This document shows positions 1 to 37,260 of a stretch of DNA of 64,000 bases, piece after piece; position 1 is the first letter of the stretch, and the number at the start of each line of letters is the position of its first letter. This stretch comes from Eunapius fragilis. Taxonomy: Eukaryota > Porifera > Demospongiae > Spongillida > Spongillidae. The stretch lies in contig OY811983.1 in assembly GCA_963681505.1 (NCBI GenBank), positions 3,144,615 through 3,208,614 of the forward strand, read 5' to 3'. The notes below the pieces were generated by a model that ran no database searches, had not been told where the DNA came from, and saw nothing but the letters and a program-made list of their open reading frames with translations. A program made the translations under genes and the position numbers.

Positions 1-1097
1 GCGTCATATCAATCTATACTGCGGTATGCTGTCAAATCCTCCCTATCTAAGGGGTCGGGGTTTGACCATAGGTTTTGATGTATAGTTTTAATTGCTCTGT
101 TTTATTCAAGCCGGGTTTTTATGCGCGAGCACGGGCATACAAACCGCGGAAGAAGCTAAACACGAGTCCGTGAATTGCATTTTGTATGTGAGGCGGCCAA
201 AAATAGACCAGGCGAATGAAGATTGCACTCATCAATCGGTAGCTGCATGTAGCCAGGCGGAATGATGATCATGCATATGACTAGAAGCTGACGTCCCAGG
301 TATTATACATGCATGTAAATAGCCTTCTAGCTCCTAGCTTTATTAATTTATACATTTATCAATATTTTATGCTGATATACAGAAATTTTCAAAAAAGAAC
401 TGATGAAATATACACACACAAAAAGACAATATTCACATACAACAGTGAGTGCAGATATAGGTTTCAGATGTTGGTACATCAATAAGACCCTCACATGAGG
501 CACAGTACCACATATCACGCTACCCAAAAGTCAGACTCAATATCATCGTATACTCCAGCACACCACAAGTATTGCAGGGATGCAGGTCCTCCATTGTTGC
601 ATGGAACAGCCACTGTAGGGAAAGAAAAGAAAAAGCACACATGTAACGTTTTAGAGCATGTATGCACCCTTATACAAAGACATTTTGATGTTTATCAGTA
701 TGTGGTCTGACGTGTTTAGATAGATTATCCAATATCTACCAGTTGTTTGGTAGATAATTCCGGCATGGGTAAACTAAAAGGCCTATCACTAGCAGAGATA
801 TCGATGTAGAATTTGCATGAATATTATTAGGGCTGGGAGAGTTCGTGATCCACACAATACAGCCACATGTACATGGAAATGTACATGCATGCTTAACGCC
901 GTGATATGTATAAATATGAACTCACCCACCGCGTCTGTGGTCTTGTAGAATCCGAGGGCCTCCCTGCAGCATTAAACATACGCGTGATACGTAATCTACA
1001 GAGTTGACTATTTATTTTTTTAACTCGCTCACTTTGCGCACTGGTATTACTTGCAAAGTACTCCTGTCGGGTATATCTCTCCCTGGCTAAGGCGGAT

Positions 1098-1129
<32 letters not shown>

Positions 1130-2290
1130 GGAGGGTTGCAAGTTGCAACCCCCCCTTTCATATAAGGTACCTTCCCCTCTTCTGCTAAGCAGCCGCCCCC
1201 CAACCCTTCCCCGCTTTTTGTATCGGGCCTGAAGCGCCCCCCCCCCCCCCCCCCCCCCCTGCTTTTCTTATCGGGCCTGAAGCTAACAGCACCCCCCACC
1301 CCCACTTTTCGTATGGCGGGTCTCAACCCCCCCCCTTTTGGAAAATCCTGTATCCGCCCCTGCCTGGAGATCAACTAAGACCTTCCGCTCACCCCATTGC
1401 TCTTCTATCTGTATCAGTACACTAATAACTTCGCCGCCAAGAACGTCACAGAATGCTTTCTGAATCACTTTCTGAATCACTTTGTCAATGGGCAGTCCAT
1501 CCTCCGCACTTGAAAATTTTACGATCTCCCAAACACACTAGAACACTTTTCCCTTGCGCAATATTTCAATACAAGTATATTACATGCACAATAGTTAGGC
1601 GTGGCTATAATGTCAAATCCCCTATCATGTCAAACCGCCCCTACCTAAACACGTCACGCCGGTCAAATATTGTCAAATCCCCTCCTAATCCCGGCATCGC
1701 CCGTACGGGGGGGGGGGGGGGGGGTACCGGGTGGCATTGATAAGTGCATTACCAAGCAGTGCATGGGAGTAAGATATGGCTGTTAGTCACAACGTGGATT
1801 TTGACTTCTGTCATCATGCCCAACTGCACACGTTTGTGGAGAAGGGGCAGGGACTCACGAGAGATAAAAACCACTGATGAACCAATTGCTGGATGGGACA
1901 GAGGTAAGCCTGCTAAACTAGTGGCTTTGGACATCATTGCCTGCCCTGTCATCTTGGGTGGGTCATAATAATGATAGTGAAAACGTCTGGGTGAAGCAGA
2001 CATCCACAGGCTCCACTCCAATGACCAAAATGCCCAGAGTTGGTGTGGAACTGGTGGTGGAGACTGGGGCAGTCACAAACCCCAGGATGGCATTGCACCT
2101 GGCCAATGGCCAGTTCTCCCCCATGCAAGTAGTTGCTGCCAAGATTTACAGGTAGATCCCCCAACTTAGCCAATACAAAATGTACAGTAACTTCTATTGT
2201 TGCTGAGTTATCCATTGTCACTTGTCAGCGCTTTGGGGATAAGATAATGGCTAGGCTATAAACAGATCTGATGTGTATGTGTTAGTTTTT
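1..2290. other. Region without a recognised gene
   Basis: No ORF here looks like a conserved protein. The stretch holds long poly-G and poly-C runs (about 1097-1126, 1236-1259 and 1708-1724), a probable MITE (about 1088-1362) and two stretches sharing GTCAAATCC/GTCAAACCG-type words (about 31-70 and 1608-1690) that may be repeat remnants. The reading frames at 1749-2221 have no family resemblance I can name. Confidence 0.5.
1088..1362. mobile_element. Probable MITE with GGGGCGGAT-type end
   Basis: The right edge, read on the minus strand, starts CAGGGGCGGATACAGGATTT and continues into G-rich sequence. The left edge keeps only AAGGCGGAT before a poly-G run. CAGGGGCGGATC-type ends are widespread on short non-autonomous elements of marine invertebrates (hAT-like; from memory). 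The interior has two near copies of a TATCGGGCCTGAAGC word. The left terminus is degraded and I see no clean target duplication. Confidence 0.4.
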
Positions 2291-2296
2291 TTTAAT
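2291..2296 (-). terminator. Possible SMC1 polyadenylation signal (ATTAAA)
   Basis: Reading the minus strand, ATTAAA lies about 160 bases beyond the SMC1 stop codon. It is the second most common animal poly(A) hexamer. No AATAAA is seen between it and the stop. Cleavage here is an inference. Confidence 0.3.
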
Positions 2297-2455
2297 AATA
2301 AAAAAGGGAACAAGGGAAGGAAAACAATACACATGGTATTATGCCCTGCATACTGGAGAACACACATATATATGTTTTAATGAATGTCACAGAGGAGCTA
2401 AAGATGAAGATGATGTCTTGTAGGAGGAGTACACACACAGAGGGGAGGCTGTAGT

Positions 2456-27570
<25,115 letters not shown>

Positions 27571-28273
27571 CAGATCTTCCTAGTTCAACGCTCCAAACAG
27601 CTGGAAAGCTTGGCCCAATGAAGAAACAAATTCTTTTCCCGCGTTTTTCGAGCCCACGTGCCTTACGCATAATTAGGTAATCAACAACGATATCTGCTGG
27701 TGGAATTTGTCTGTAAGCTTCTTGTCTGTAATACGCCTCCGTCACACTGATAACGTTCTTGAAATAGCAGCAATGGAAATTTTTATCGCATGTTGTTATC
27801 GATCGACATGTAGCCACACGAGTCATTGAAATTGTACCCATTAATCGAAATGATGACCGACGAAAGCGTAATGTACTAGTATCATGCAGGGAGTTGCTAA
27901 TTTATATGCTGAGTTGTGGAGGTGTATGCATGTTTTATTCTTCTGTAGAAACTAATTTTCTGCTGCACAACTGCATTATTTACAGACCATCACCTCTATA
28001 CTTCCGCGACGGCGTGTTACACCAGGATAAAGCTGCACGCAGCAGCATGACATTGGAGGGACCGGAAGCTGGCTTTTTTAAAATTTCTAAATGTACATCA
28101 GCGTTTATAGCGCTTGCTGGCCTAGGAAAGCTGATCATCGGCACCTAAATACTGCAGCTTTCATACAAAGACCATTGTAGTTCGCTAATGTATTCGATCT
28201 GGAGTACAAGTGTGCGTATAAATGTTCCCGCGCTTTTTTTAATTTGAATTATGCATCAATTTCCATAACAACG
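27571..28273. promoter_or_regulatory. Divergent promoter region between SMC1 and the CH-ankyrin gene
   Basis: Only 703 bp separate the two divergent start codons. I see no TATA box, repeat or ORF of note. A short upstream ATG at 28251 opens a five-codon frame ahead of the ankyrin-gene start. A shared bidirectional promoter is an inference from geometry. Confidence 0.45.
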
Positions 28274-30740
28274 ATGAAAGCCTCGATCGATGGGCTGACT
28301 GCCTGGACCAATGTCCGGTTGGCCAGTAAGAATTGTCAAGCTGATAACATTTTGAAGGACATCATGGAAGGACAGAGAATGAAAACGCTTTTAGAATGTG
28401 AGCACAGACGTCCAGCATCAAATATGCGTAGTGACATAACCGAACAAGACGCCCGTTCCACTCCAAACGGATAACAAAAGTGTACGCTTTCTTCACACTA
28501 GGTATTACAGGCTCCACCTCAAAGCGGCTCGATACGTTAGACGGGTATGGTTCTTTATTAATTTGCTGCTGCTATGCGGAGATGCCATGTTCCTTACGCA
28601 CACAGGCTGACATTGAACCAGAAGGTGATCAGAGTGGACTGGTTTATAGATGCACTCAAAGCTAGGCAAGGATCCCCTTGAGAAGCGATCTCAGTTAAAT
28701 CCTACGCGCATGTTAAACCATTCCCGTTTTCCACCTCAGCAACAAGCTTCCATCGGCAATGAAAGTTGATTCAAAGTTTTTTGCCATGCATTCTGCGGAT
28801 CATGTAAGACACTACACTCACAAAAATCACACACCATATCATCAACCCACACGCCACACACTCCACATAATACACCACTACACACTCCACATAATACACC
28901 ACCACACTCCACATAATACACCACCACACACTCCACATAATACACCACCACACACTCCACATAATACACCACCACACACTCCACATAATACACCACCACA
29001 CACTCCACATAATACACCATCACACACTCCACATAATACACCACCACACACTCCACACACATTTCACCCTGCACATTATCAGGTGTTTCCAGTGCTATGG
29101 AAGCAGGTTGAACACGACGCCTTCCTCCTTAAAGGCTTGTCCTCCGTCTATGTGAAGCAGCCAAACCTTCAGATCACCATAGCTGAGCCGTTCAAGGCAA
29201 GCCTCCTTTGTCCCTTTATGCATTTTATTCCTTTCGCTTTCACAGTGGGGTCCAGCATCCCATACAAAAACTGACAAGCCAAAGGTTGAGCTGACTTGTT
29301 GCCATGGTTGACTTGCCATATCACATATACATGCATCATAAACATGTGCACACACACACACACAACATAATACGAACGCACATACACATGCACACATACA
29401 ATCAATACAAACACACATGGCAATACATTTGCACATACACACACACAACACAAACACATGAACACATACAACACAAACACGCACACAATACAAATGAACA
29501 TACACACACAACAAACACACAATACGAATGCACACACAAACAAACACACATACACACAATACTAATGCAAACATGCATACATACCTGCACACATACCTGC
29601 ACACATGTGCACACACCAGCTATTTTATCTTACTGTTGAAGGAGAGTCACTGGTGCAGCCATTAAGGAAGAAGCACACGTATGTTGGTCGTACGTTGCTA
29701 CCAACCTGACACGGGTCCGTTGCCTGTTTGGGTCATATTCTAGATTGCCTGCATCACAAAGGTCATCTGCAGAAGATTGTCTCATTGAACTGACTCACCT
29801 TCTTCTGAAGGTGTGTGTGTTATTGCTGTGTATCATGAGACCTGCTTCTCTCTATGTCCCATCTGCCATTGTATGTGACATCATGTTCCCATGTGTCCTG
29901 TAGTCCACACCAGAAGGGAAGAGGCTTCAGTTCAATGTAACGTTACTTGTTGAAGTGTTGTATATCTGTGCCCTTTAAAATTTCACCACAGGATATAGCT
30001 GACCTCACAGAGACCAGGTAAAGGAACCTACATGTAACGGCTCAGCCCGCAGCCACGAGCACATGCGTTGTCATGTACTTGCCGTCACTCCATCCCTTCC
30101 TTCCTCTTCCTCCTCCTCCTCCACACAACCACTGTCACAACTCTGCTTATTAGGATATTGTGTGCTCTGGTGAACACGATAATTCCTGGAACCTTCACTT
30201 CTGAAGTTCTACTCAACGATAGGTATTTTGTAATACACTAGGAATTTTTTTTCACAAAATGTACATTGCTTGTTATAATTGCGTGTGTGGTTGTATGTGT
30301 GGGTTATGCATGCTTGTGGGGTATATGTGTGGTTACACGTGTGCATTTATATAGGGTATATGTGTGAATATGGTGTGGCCTGGTATATGTCTAGCATTTG
30401 TGTGTGCCCAGTTGCATCCAATAAAGAATGTACCAGGACCATGTCCCCTATATCCAACACAGGTGGACAATCAACCTTGCTCTCAACTGCCTCTCCAAAG
30501 TCTTTAGAGTATTGAGCCCGGTAGATTCAGCAAGCCTGACCGAGGCAAGCCACACCCACTTCCATGTTGCCCCCCCCCCCCCCCCCCCCCCCTCCCCCCG
30601 CCTCCCAGATAACACAAAACTACCCTGCCCACTAACTGCCCTGCTTACAGGAGGATGAGTTGGGATCTCTGTCCTTTGTAGCCTACTTCTTGCTATGTAG
30701 CTACCAGTTCATCCAGACCAGAGCAGTGATCAAGAGATTG
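28274..30740 (+). CDS. CH-ankyrin gene exons 1-12: N-terminal and CH-like region
   Basis: Exons 28274-28397, 28511-28544, 28606-28624, 28747-28803, 29083-29196, 29647-29678, 29744-29810, 29904-29936, 29992-30017, 30154-30222, 30463-30544 and 30651-30740. Exons 5 and 11 end AAG|GCAAGC and GAG|GCAAGC, the consensus for rare GC-AG introns; I see no GT donor that would keep the frame. Exon 1 starts at the first in-frame ATG. Exon 6 needs the AG at 29645-29646, because the earlier AG would give a stop. CH assignment rests on residue pattern only. Confidence 0.75.
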
Positions 30741-33700
30741 GTATGGGAGGAATCATGTACTTGCTTAATGTATGATTGTGTGTGTATTATGTGTGTATGT
30801 GTATGTGTGTATGTGTCTTGCGTATGTACACTTATGAGCAAGTGCATTGTGTGCAAGCCTTTGCATCTGTGCATCTGTACATATGTGCATCTGTACATAT
30901 ACCATGTGTACTTTATATGTATGTGTGTGTGTGTGGTTGTGCTGGCATGACTTTCATTCCAGGAACAGATTGAGAGGGAGGAGAAAGACCTTCAAAAGAA
31001 GCCCACTTCAGAAGCGAAGGGAGTGCTAGCCGAGGGAAGGCTGGCTAAGCTGAAAGATGGTAGGTTTTGGGGGGAAGGGGTGGAGGTGTGGGGAGGGAGT
31101 GTGATACCAAAAGGATTTCCCTTTCTACACCTACAGAGAAGGAGTGGATCCTTACGGTCTATGACGTGGAGCTATGCTCTGATTGGTTGAAGCATGCAGC
31201 TCAAGTGCAGTCTGAGGTTTGTACAATATCAGTGCTACATGCACACATGTACAATACTTTAGGGTGATACTGCCTTACTGAAATATATTTTTAACTTCAT
31301 CAGTTTTCATTGCATGTACATGTGTCACAGTTATACGACTTCACTGATTAGTGGGTGCCCAGGACAACTGCTCCCTATGTCCCTTCCAGGTCAGAATGAA
31401 GATGACCATTATGATGAAGCAGAAGTTTGACGTGGTTGTGGTTCCAAGGTACGCTGTGTGTCAATGGGATGGCCTCTGACCTTCTCTATCACATGCCCAC
31501 CTATGGCACTCTATATCCCTCTACATGTGTCCTTCTATTCAGGCCAATGACCATCAACGCACTGATTGACTCTCTCTTCATAAACCTGGTATGGTGTGTA
31601 GTCTGGAGTCAGTGGTACTGTGAGTCTTTGAATGCTATGAGTCTTTGAAGACAATGAACACATATGTCTGGAGGACCAGCATAATTGTGTGGTGTAATAT
31701 AGTGTGTGTGTGTGTGTGAGTGGGTGTAATGTGTGGAACGTAATGAATGGGTGTAATCAATTGGTGTAATTTACAGGGTGTAACGAATGGGTGTAATGTA
31801 TAGGAACAGTGTATATGGTGTAATGTGCAGGGTGTAATGAATGGGTGTAATGTATAGGAACAGTGTATAGGGTGTAATGTGCAGGGTGTAATGAATGGGT
31901 GTAATCAATTGGTGTAATGTGCAGGGTGTAATGAATGGGTGTAATCTATTGGTGTAATGTACAGGGTGTAATGAATGGATGTAATCAATTGGTGTAATGT
32001 ACAGGGGGTGCAGTGTGTAATGTATGGGTGTCATGTTGGGTTGCAATGTATAGGGTGTAGTGTAGGTGAATCGGTGTACTGTATGGGTGCAATGTGTGAT
32101 GTGTAATACATCAGTGTAATGTGTGGGTGTAGATATAGAATTGCCTCTGCACTGCTTTGCACAGGCCTTGACCAATCAAAATGGTTTCTATCAGAGTGTG
32201 ATGAGGGAGAAGCTGTGGCTCAGGAGAAGGCTTGTTGTGAGGGACAAGGAGTCAGGTATGGCAAGCGCATGTGTTCACGTCATGACTCTGCCCTGCAATA
32301 CACAACTGTCCACAGGAGAGTTTTATGATGACTTCAGTGGACCGACCACTCAAACAGGTACTAAAGCGTTTTTAACATTACTAGTATTGTGTGTGTGAGT
32401 GATCTGTGTGGCCGCTAGGGAGCATACGTAAGATGTTGGGCCTAAGTCCTTCTAACATGGAGGAAGTAAGAGCTTCAGATTATCCCAAACTTGAGGTAGG
32501 CACCCTCCATTGCTATCCCTCTCTCCCCTCCATTGCTATCCCTCTCCCCTCCATTGCTATCCCTCTCTCCCCTCCATTGCTATCCCTCTCTCCCCTCCAT
32601 TGCTATCCCTCTCTCCCCTCCATTGCTATCCCTCTCCACCCTCCATTGCTATCTCTCTCCACCCTCCATCGCTATCCCTCTCCACCTCCATTGCTATTCC
32701 TCTCCACCCTCCATCACTATCCCTCTCCACCCTCCATTTTCCCTCCTTGCCCTTTCAATCCCCAACTCCCTCCATCACCTGACCTTCTATCAAATACAGC
32801 TGTACTTTGAAAGCCCTTCACGCAATAAGATTTTGAAAGCTGGTTCACTGTAAGTCAAAAGGAATGAAATTTGCATAACAAACAAACACCCCCCCCCCCC
32901 CCCCCCCACACACACACACAGCTTCCTCTATCAAGTGTTTCCAGGGAGCAACCATCAATGTGAGAGACTGCTGCTACAGGCAGCCAAGAAGGGAGAACTT
33001 AGCACTGTGCAGAAGCTGGTCAGACCCCCCCCCCCCCAAGGCTATTACCACATCATTATATGCCTTCTTTGTGAAGGTTGTGTTCTTCAAAGGCAGCAAG
33101 GATTTTGTCAACACCAAGGATCTGCACTCGGGAAACACTGTCCTTCACCTGGCCAGCAGACATGGACACTTTGTTAGTCAATGCTGTGTGTTCTGTCTAT
33201 CAGCTGTCTGCTTGTTCACTAGTCTATCAGCTGTCTGCTTGTTCACTAGTCTATCAGCTGTCCACATGATGTTCACTTGATGTTAATCCTTTCTGGACAG
33301 GAGTTGGCACTTTATTTGCTGGAGAGTGGTGCTTATGTCAACTCCCTGAATGCTTCTGGTTGTACGCCCCTCTTCTTTGCAGTTGAAGGTCTTCACAAGG
33401 GTCTCTGTCATGTACGTGTGTACTACTAGCTGGCATGCACCAGTCCCTATATCCCCCCCCCCCTCCCCCATCCTCTTCCGTCCTTCTCCCTTTCCTCCCT
33501 CTCTCTCACCCCTTCTCTCCCTTCATCACTCATCCATTCCCCCTAACCTCTCACATAATAAGCAAGCACCCTCCCTCCCTTCCTCTCTCCCTCCCTCCCT
33601 CCCTCCCTCTCTAGCTCCTGTTGGAGTGGGGCACAGATATCAACATTAGGAACAATGCAAACATGACTGCTCCAGATCTGGCCAGAAACGATGATCTCAG

Positions 33701-34413
33701 GCACTTTCTGGAACGTAAGAGTGACTGAATGCACATGTGTCCATCTTTGCTGGGCCAATCACACATGCCTTCACCCATCACATAGGGAAATATACTGAAC
33801 ACAGGGAGCTGACTGCTAAAGCTTTAGGTGGAAATTTAGAGTTTTTTGAGCAGTACTTGAAGACCAATAGCAGTGATAGTGGCGGTGTAGCCAGCCTCAA
33901 GAGCAGGTAACTACAGCTGAACCTAAGTCCCCCCCCCCCCCCCCCCACCCAGTACAAAAAGTACTCCCCTTCTCCTGCACAGGTGCATCAAAGGGAACAC
34001 ACTGTTGCACCAGGCAGTGACTTTGGGGTCATTGGAGGGAGTGAAGGTGGGGACAACTGCCATGGTGACCCTTGTATGACTGTGTGTGTGTCCTCCACCA
34101 CCCACCACCCCCCCCCCCCCCCCCCCCCCACAGCTCTTACTATCTGAGCATGTGCCGGTGGGCGTTGCTAATTATTGTGGTGCCACACCTCTGCATCTGG
34201 CCAGGAGGATAGAGATCGTACAGGTGATTGTGAGCACCTGTGCACACACATATGTTGTGTCAATACATGTACAGGTGATTGTGAGCACCTGTGCACACAC
34301 ATATGTTGTGTCAATACATGTACAGGTGATTGTGAGCACCTGTGCACACACATATACATGTATTGTGTCAATACATGTGCACAGCTAGGTGCACTCCCAC
34401 TGACTGCTAATTG

Positions 34414-34448
<35 letters not shown>

Positions 34449-34624
34449 TACACATATGATATGTGTGCGTTTGGTACAGCACCTTGTGGAGTGTGGAGCA
34501 GACGTCATGAGTGAGGACGATGAGGGGAACACGCCCCTCCATTGCATGTGCTCTGACCAGAATTGTGTGGACGATGTCCTTAAGTGTATTCCATTCATGG
34601 TAAGGCTCTTGGCATGTGTGTGTA

Positions 34625-34689
<65 letters not shown>

Positions 34690-37204
34690 ATCTGTATACA
34701 TTTGCAATGTATAAACTGTTCAGGCTCTTTGTGCTTATTGCTGACCATGGATATTGGTTTTTAACCCCTTATAATGCACTGTTATACCAACAGTGTGTGA
34801 TTAAGGCCTTGTAACACGCACATTATGGTATGCATATGGTTGTGTGCACTAGAAGTTCTCATGTTGAAACTGTGCACTAGGCGTCCTCATAGTGAAACTG
34901 TTTCCAATGTGCCTCAGTACTGAGTTGCTTTGGTGAAAATGTTATATGATGAGAAACAGCTTGAAAGTGATTGTTTAAGCACTAAACTTGGTTTTGCAAT
35001 GTGCTGAGCCTAAAGCCTGGGAACAACCCCCGGGAACAGCCCCCGGGAACAGCCCCTGGGAACAGCCTCACTTCTATTCAACCAATTCCCTCACACCTTC
35101 AGTCAAACTCAATCTAACAAACTGTCCCCAAAGGGTGATAAACAATTACTGTGCAGCCTAATACTATCACTGTGTCTGTAGTCAGTGAAGAAGGGTGTCT
35201 GTATTGAGTGAAGCGGTCTAATGCAATCTCCGTGTCTGTAGTCAGTGAAGGTGTGTAGTCAGTGAAGGTGTGTCTGCACTGATTGAAGGGGGTCTAATGC
35301 AATCACTCAGACTAACATAATCATATCGTCTATAGTTGGGGAGGTCAGAGTGCCTACAGCAAACTAAGCATGAGGGTGCATTCAGACAGCATTTTTTAGA
35401 AACCATTTCTGCTACTTGTTGGCTGTTGTCAATGATTTGATGCTATAAGTATGAACTAGTAACCGGATGACCTTTTTATGGTTGGGATACCGCAGTATGT
35501 ATTAGCATAGGTTCACAAACTGTTTTCTCTCCAGGTTGAGAAGGGGAGTAGTTTGGACACTCCCAATAGCAAGGTAAGGCCCCACCCCTAGGGTACTGAC
35601 TGACGTGTACCACATCCCTTTCCCCTCACACACACACACACAGAAGCAGCTTCCCATCCACTATGCTGCTTCATATGGGCTCATAGCTGTCATACAGACC
35701 CTCATTGCTTGTGATGATGGCAAGTGCATGGTGGAGACGCTAAAAAACTGGCAGAATGAGGTAATTGTATATATGTATGTGTGTGTGTGTGCTGGGGTGT
35801 GTGTGTGCTGATGTGTGTGCTTGGGTGTGTGTGCTGGTGTGTGTATGTGTGTGCTAGGGTGTGTGCTGGTGTGTGCATGTGTGCTGGGGTGTGTGCTGGT
35901 GTGCATATGTATGCTGGGGTGTGTGTGTGTGTGCTTGTGTGCTGGGGTGTTAGACTTATCAACATATGACCTAAGGATTGCTCTGTTTTCTTGTAGGTTC
36001 AACCTCCTCCTAGCCTTCCTTATTACGCTGTGATCAATCACCATCAGGAGTGTGCGGAGTGGTGGGTGATGAGTGGGTGATGTGACGTGGTGGGAGGGTG
36101 ATGTAGAGATGGGTCCAGGGTGATGTAATGATGGGAGGCTGACCTGATGATGGGAGGGTGGTGTGGTGATGGGAGGGTGGTGTGGTGATGAGAGGGTGAT
36201 GTACGAACAGATGAAGAGCTTAACATCAGTGTGGTATGTTATATGATAGAGGTTGCCATGGGTGATGAGATGGCAGAGGGGATGAGTGTACATGAGTGGG
36301 CTACTTTTGGAAGGACAGAGAGGCTCATGGTGCATAGCTCCATCATACAGGTTGGTGCAGAGTGGATTTGGCATGCTGGAAAGTGAAGCAGATGAACTGT
36401 TGTTGATGGTATTGAGAGGGCCACCAGAGGCATGGTAAGGGGAGGAGGCATGGTAAGGGGAGGAGGGTGAGGGGAGGAGGCATGGTAAGGGGAGGAGGCA
36501 TGGTGAGGGGAGGAGGTATGGTGAGGGGAGGAGGCATGGCAAGAGGAGGAGGCATGATGAGGGGAGGAGGCATGGTAAGGGGAGGAGGCATGGTGAGGGG
36601 AGGAGGCATGGCAAGAGGAGAAGGCATGGTGAGGGGAGGAGGCATGGTAAGGGGAGAAGGCATGGTGAGGGGAGGAGGGTAAGGGGAGGAGGCATGGTGA
36701 GTGGAGGAGGCATGGCAAGAGGAGGAGGCATGGTGAGGGGAGGAGGTATGGTAAGGGGAGGAGGTATGGTGAGGGGATAAAATGACCATCAATACCTGCA
36801 GCTATACCATTCTTCATTCTGTTACTGTAGTTTGGATCCAATAAGTGTGTTCCAGTTTCTGCTCAAGCAGGGTGCTGATCCCAATGCTGAATATGAAGAT
36901 GGGAACAGGTATAAAGTACAATGGTAACATTTCTCCATCTCTCTCCCCTCCCTCCTTCCCCTCCTCCTCCCCCTCCCTCTTTCACTCTCTCCTTATTCCC
37001 ACTCTCTCCCACTTCATCTCTCCTCCCTCCCTCCCTACCCCTCCTCTCATTCATCTACCGGTATCCCTCAATGCTCCTCCTCCACTCAACTATCTCTTTC
37101 TCCTTTTAAATACCTCTGAACTCTAAAGGCACATTCATAGCATGAATAATGAGTTGAAAGTGTATCTAGGACTTAGGATATCTCCTCCACACTGTGCTCT
37201 GTCC

Positions 37205-37260
<56 letters not shown>

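Noticed and set aside
1749..2221. Overlapping 70-90 codon frames as a possible gene
   Set aside because: No splice-consistent structure or family resemblance; mixed strands suggest chance.
28244..28474. Start of the CH-ankyrin protein at 28244
   Set aside because: That codon is TTG; the first in-frame ATG is 28274, and the frame beyond 28397 is intron.
36239..36841. Proline-rich minus-strand frames (149-356 codons)
   Set aside because: They arise from the 18-bp array antisense to the CH-ankyrin gene.
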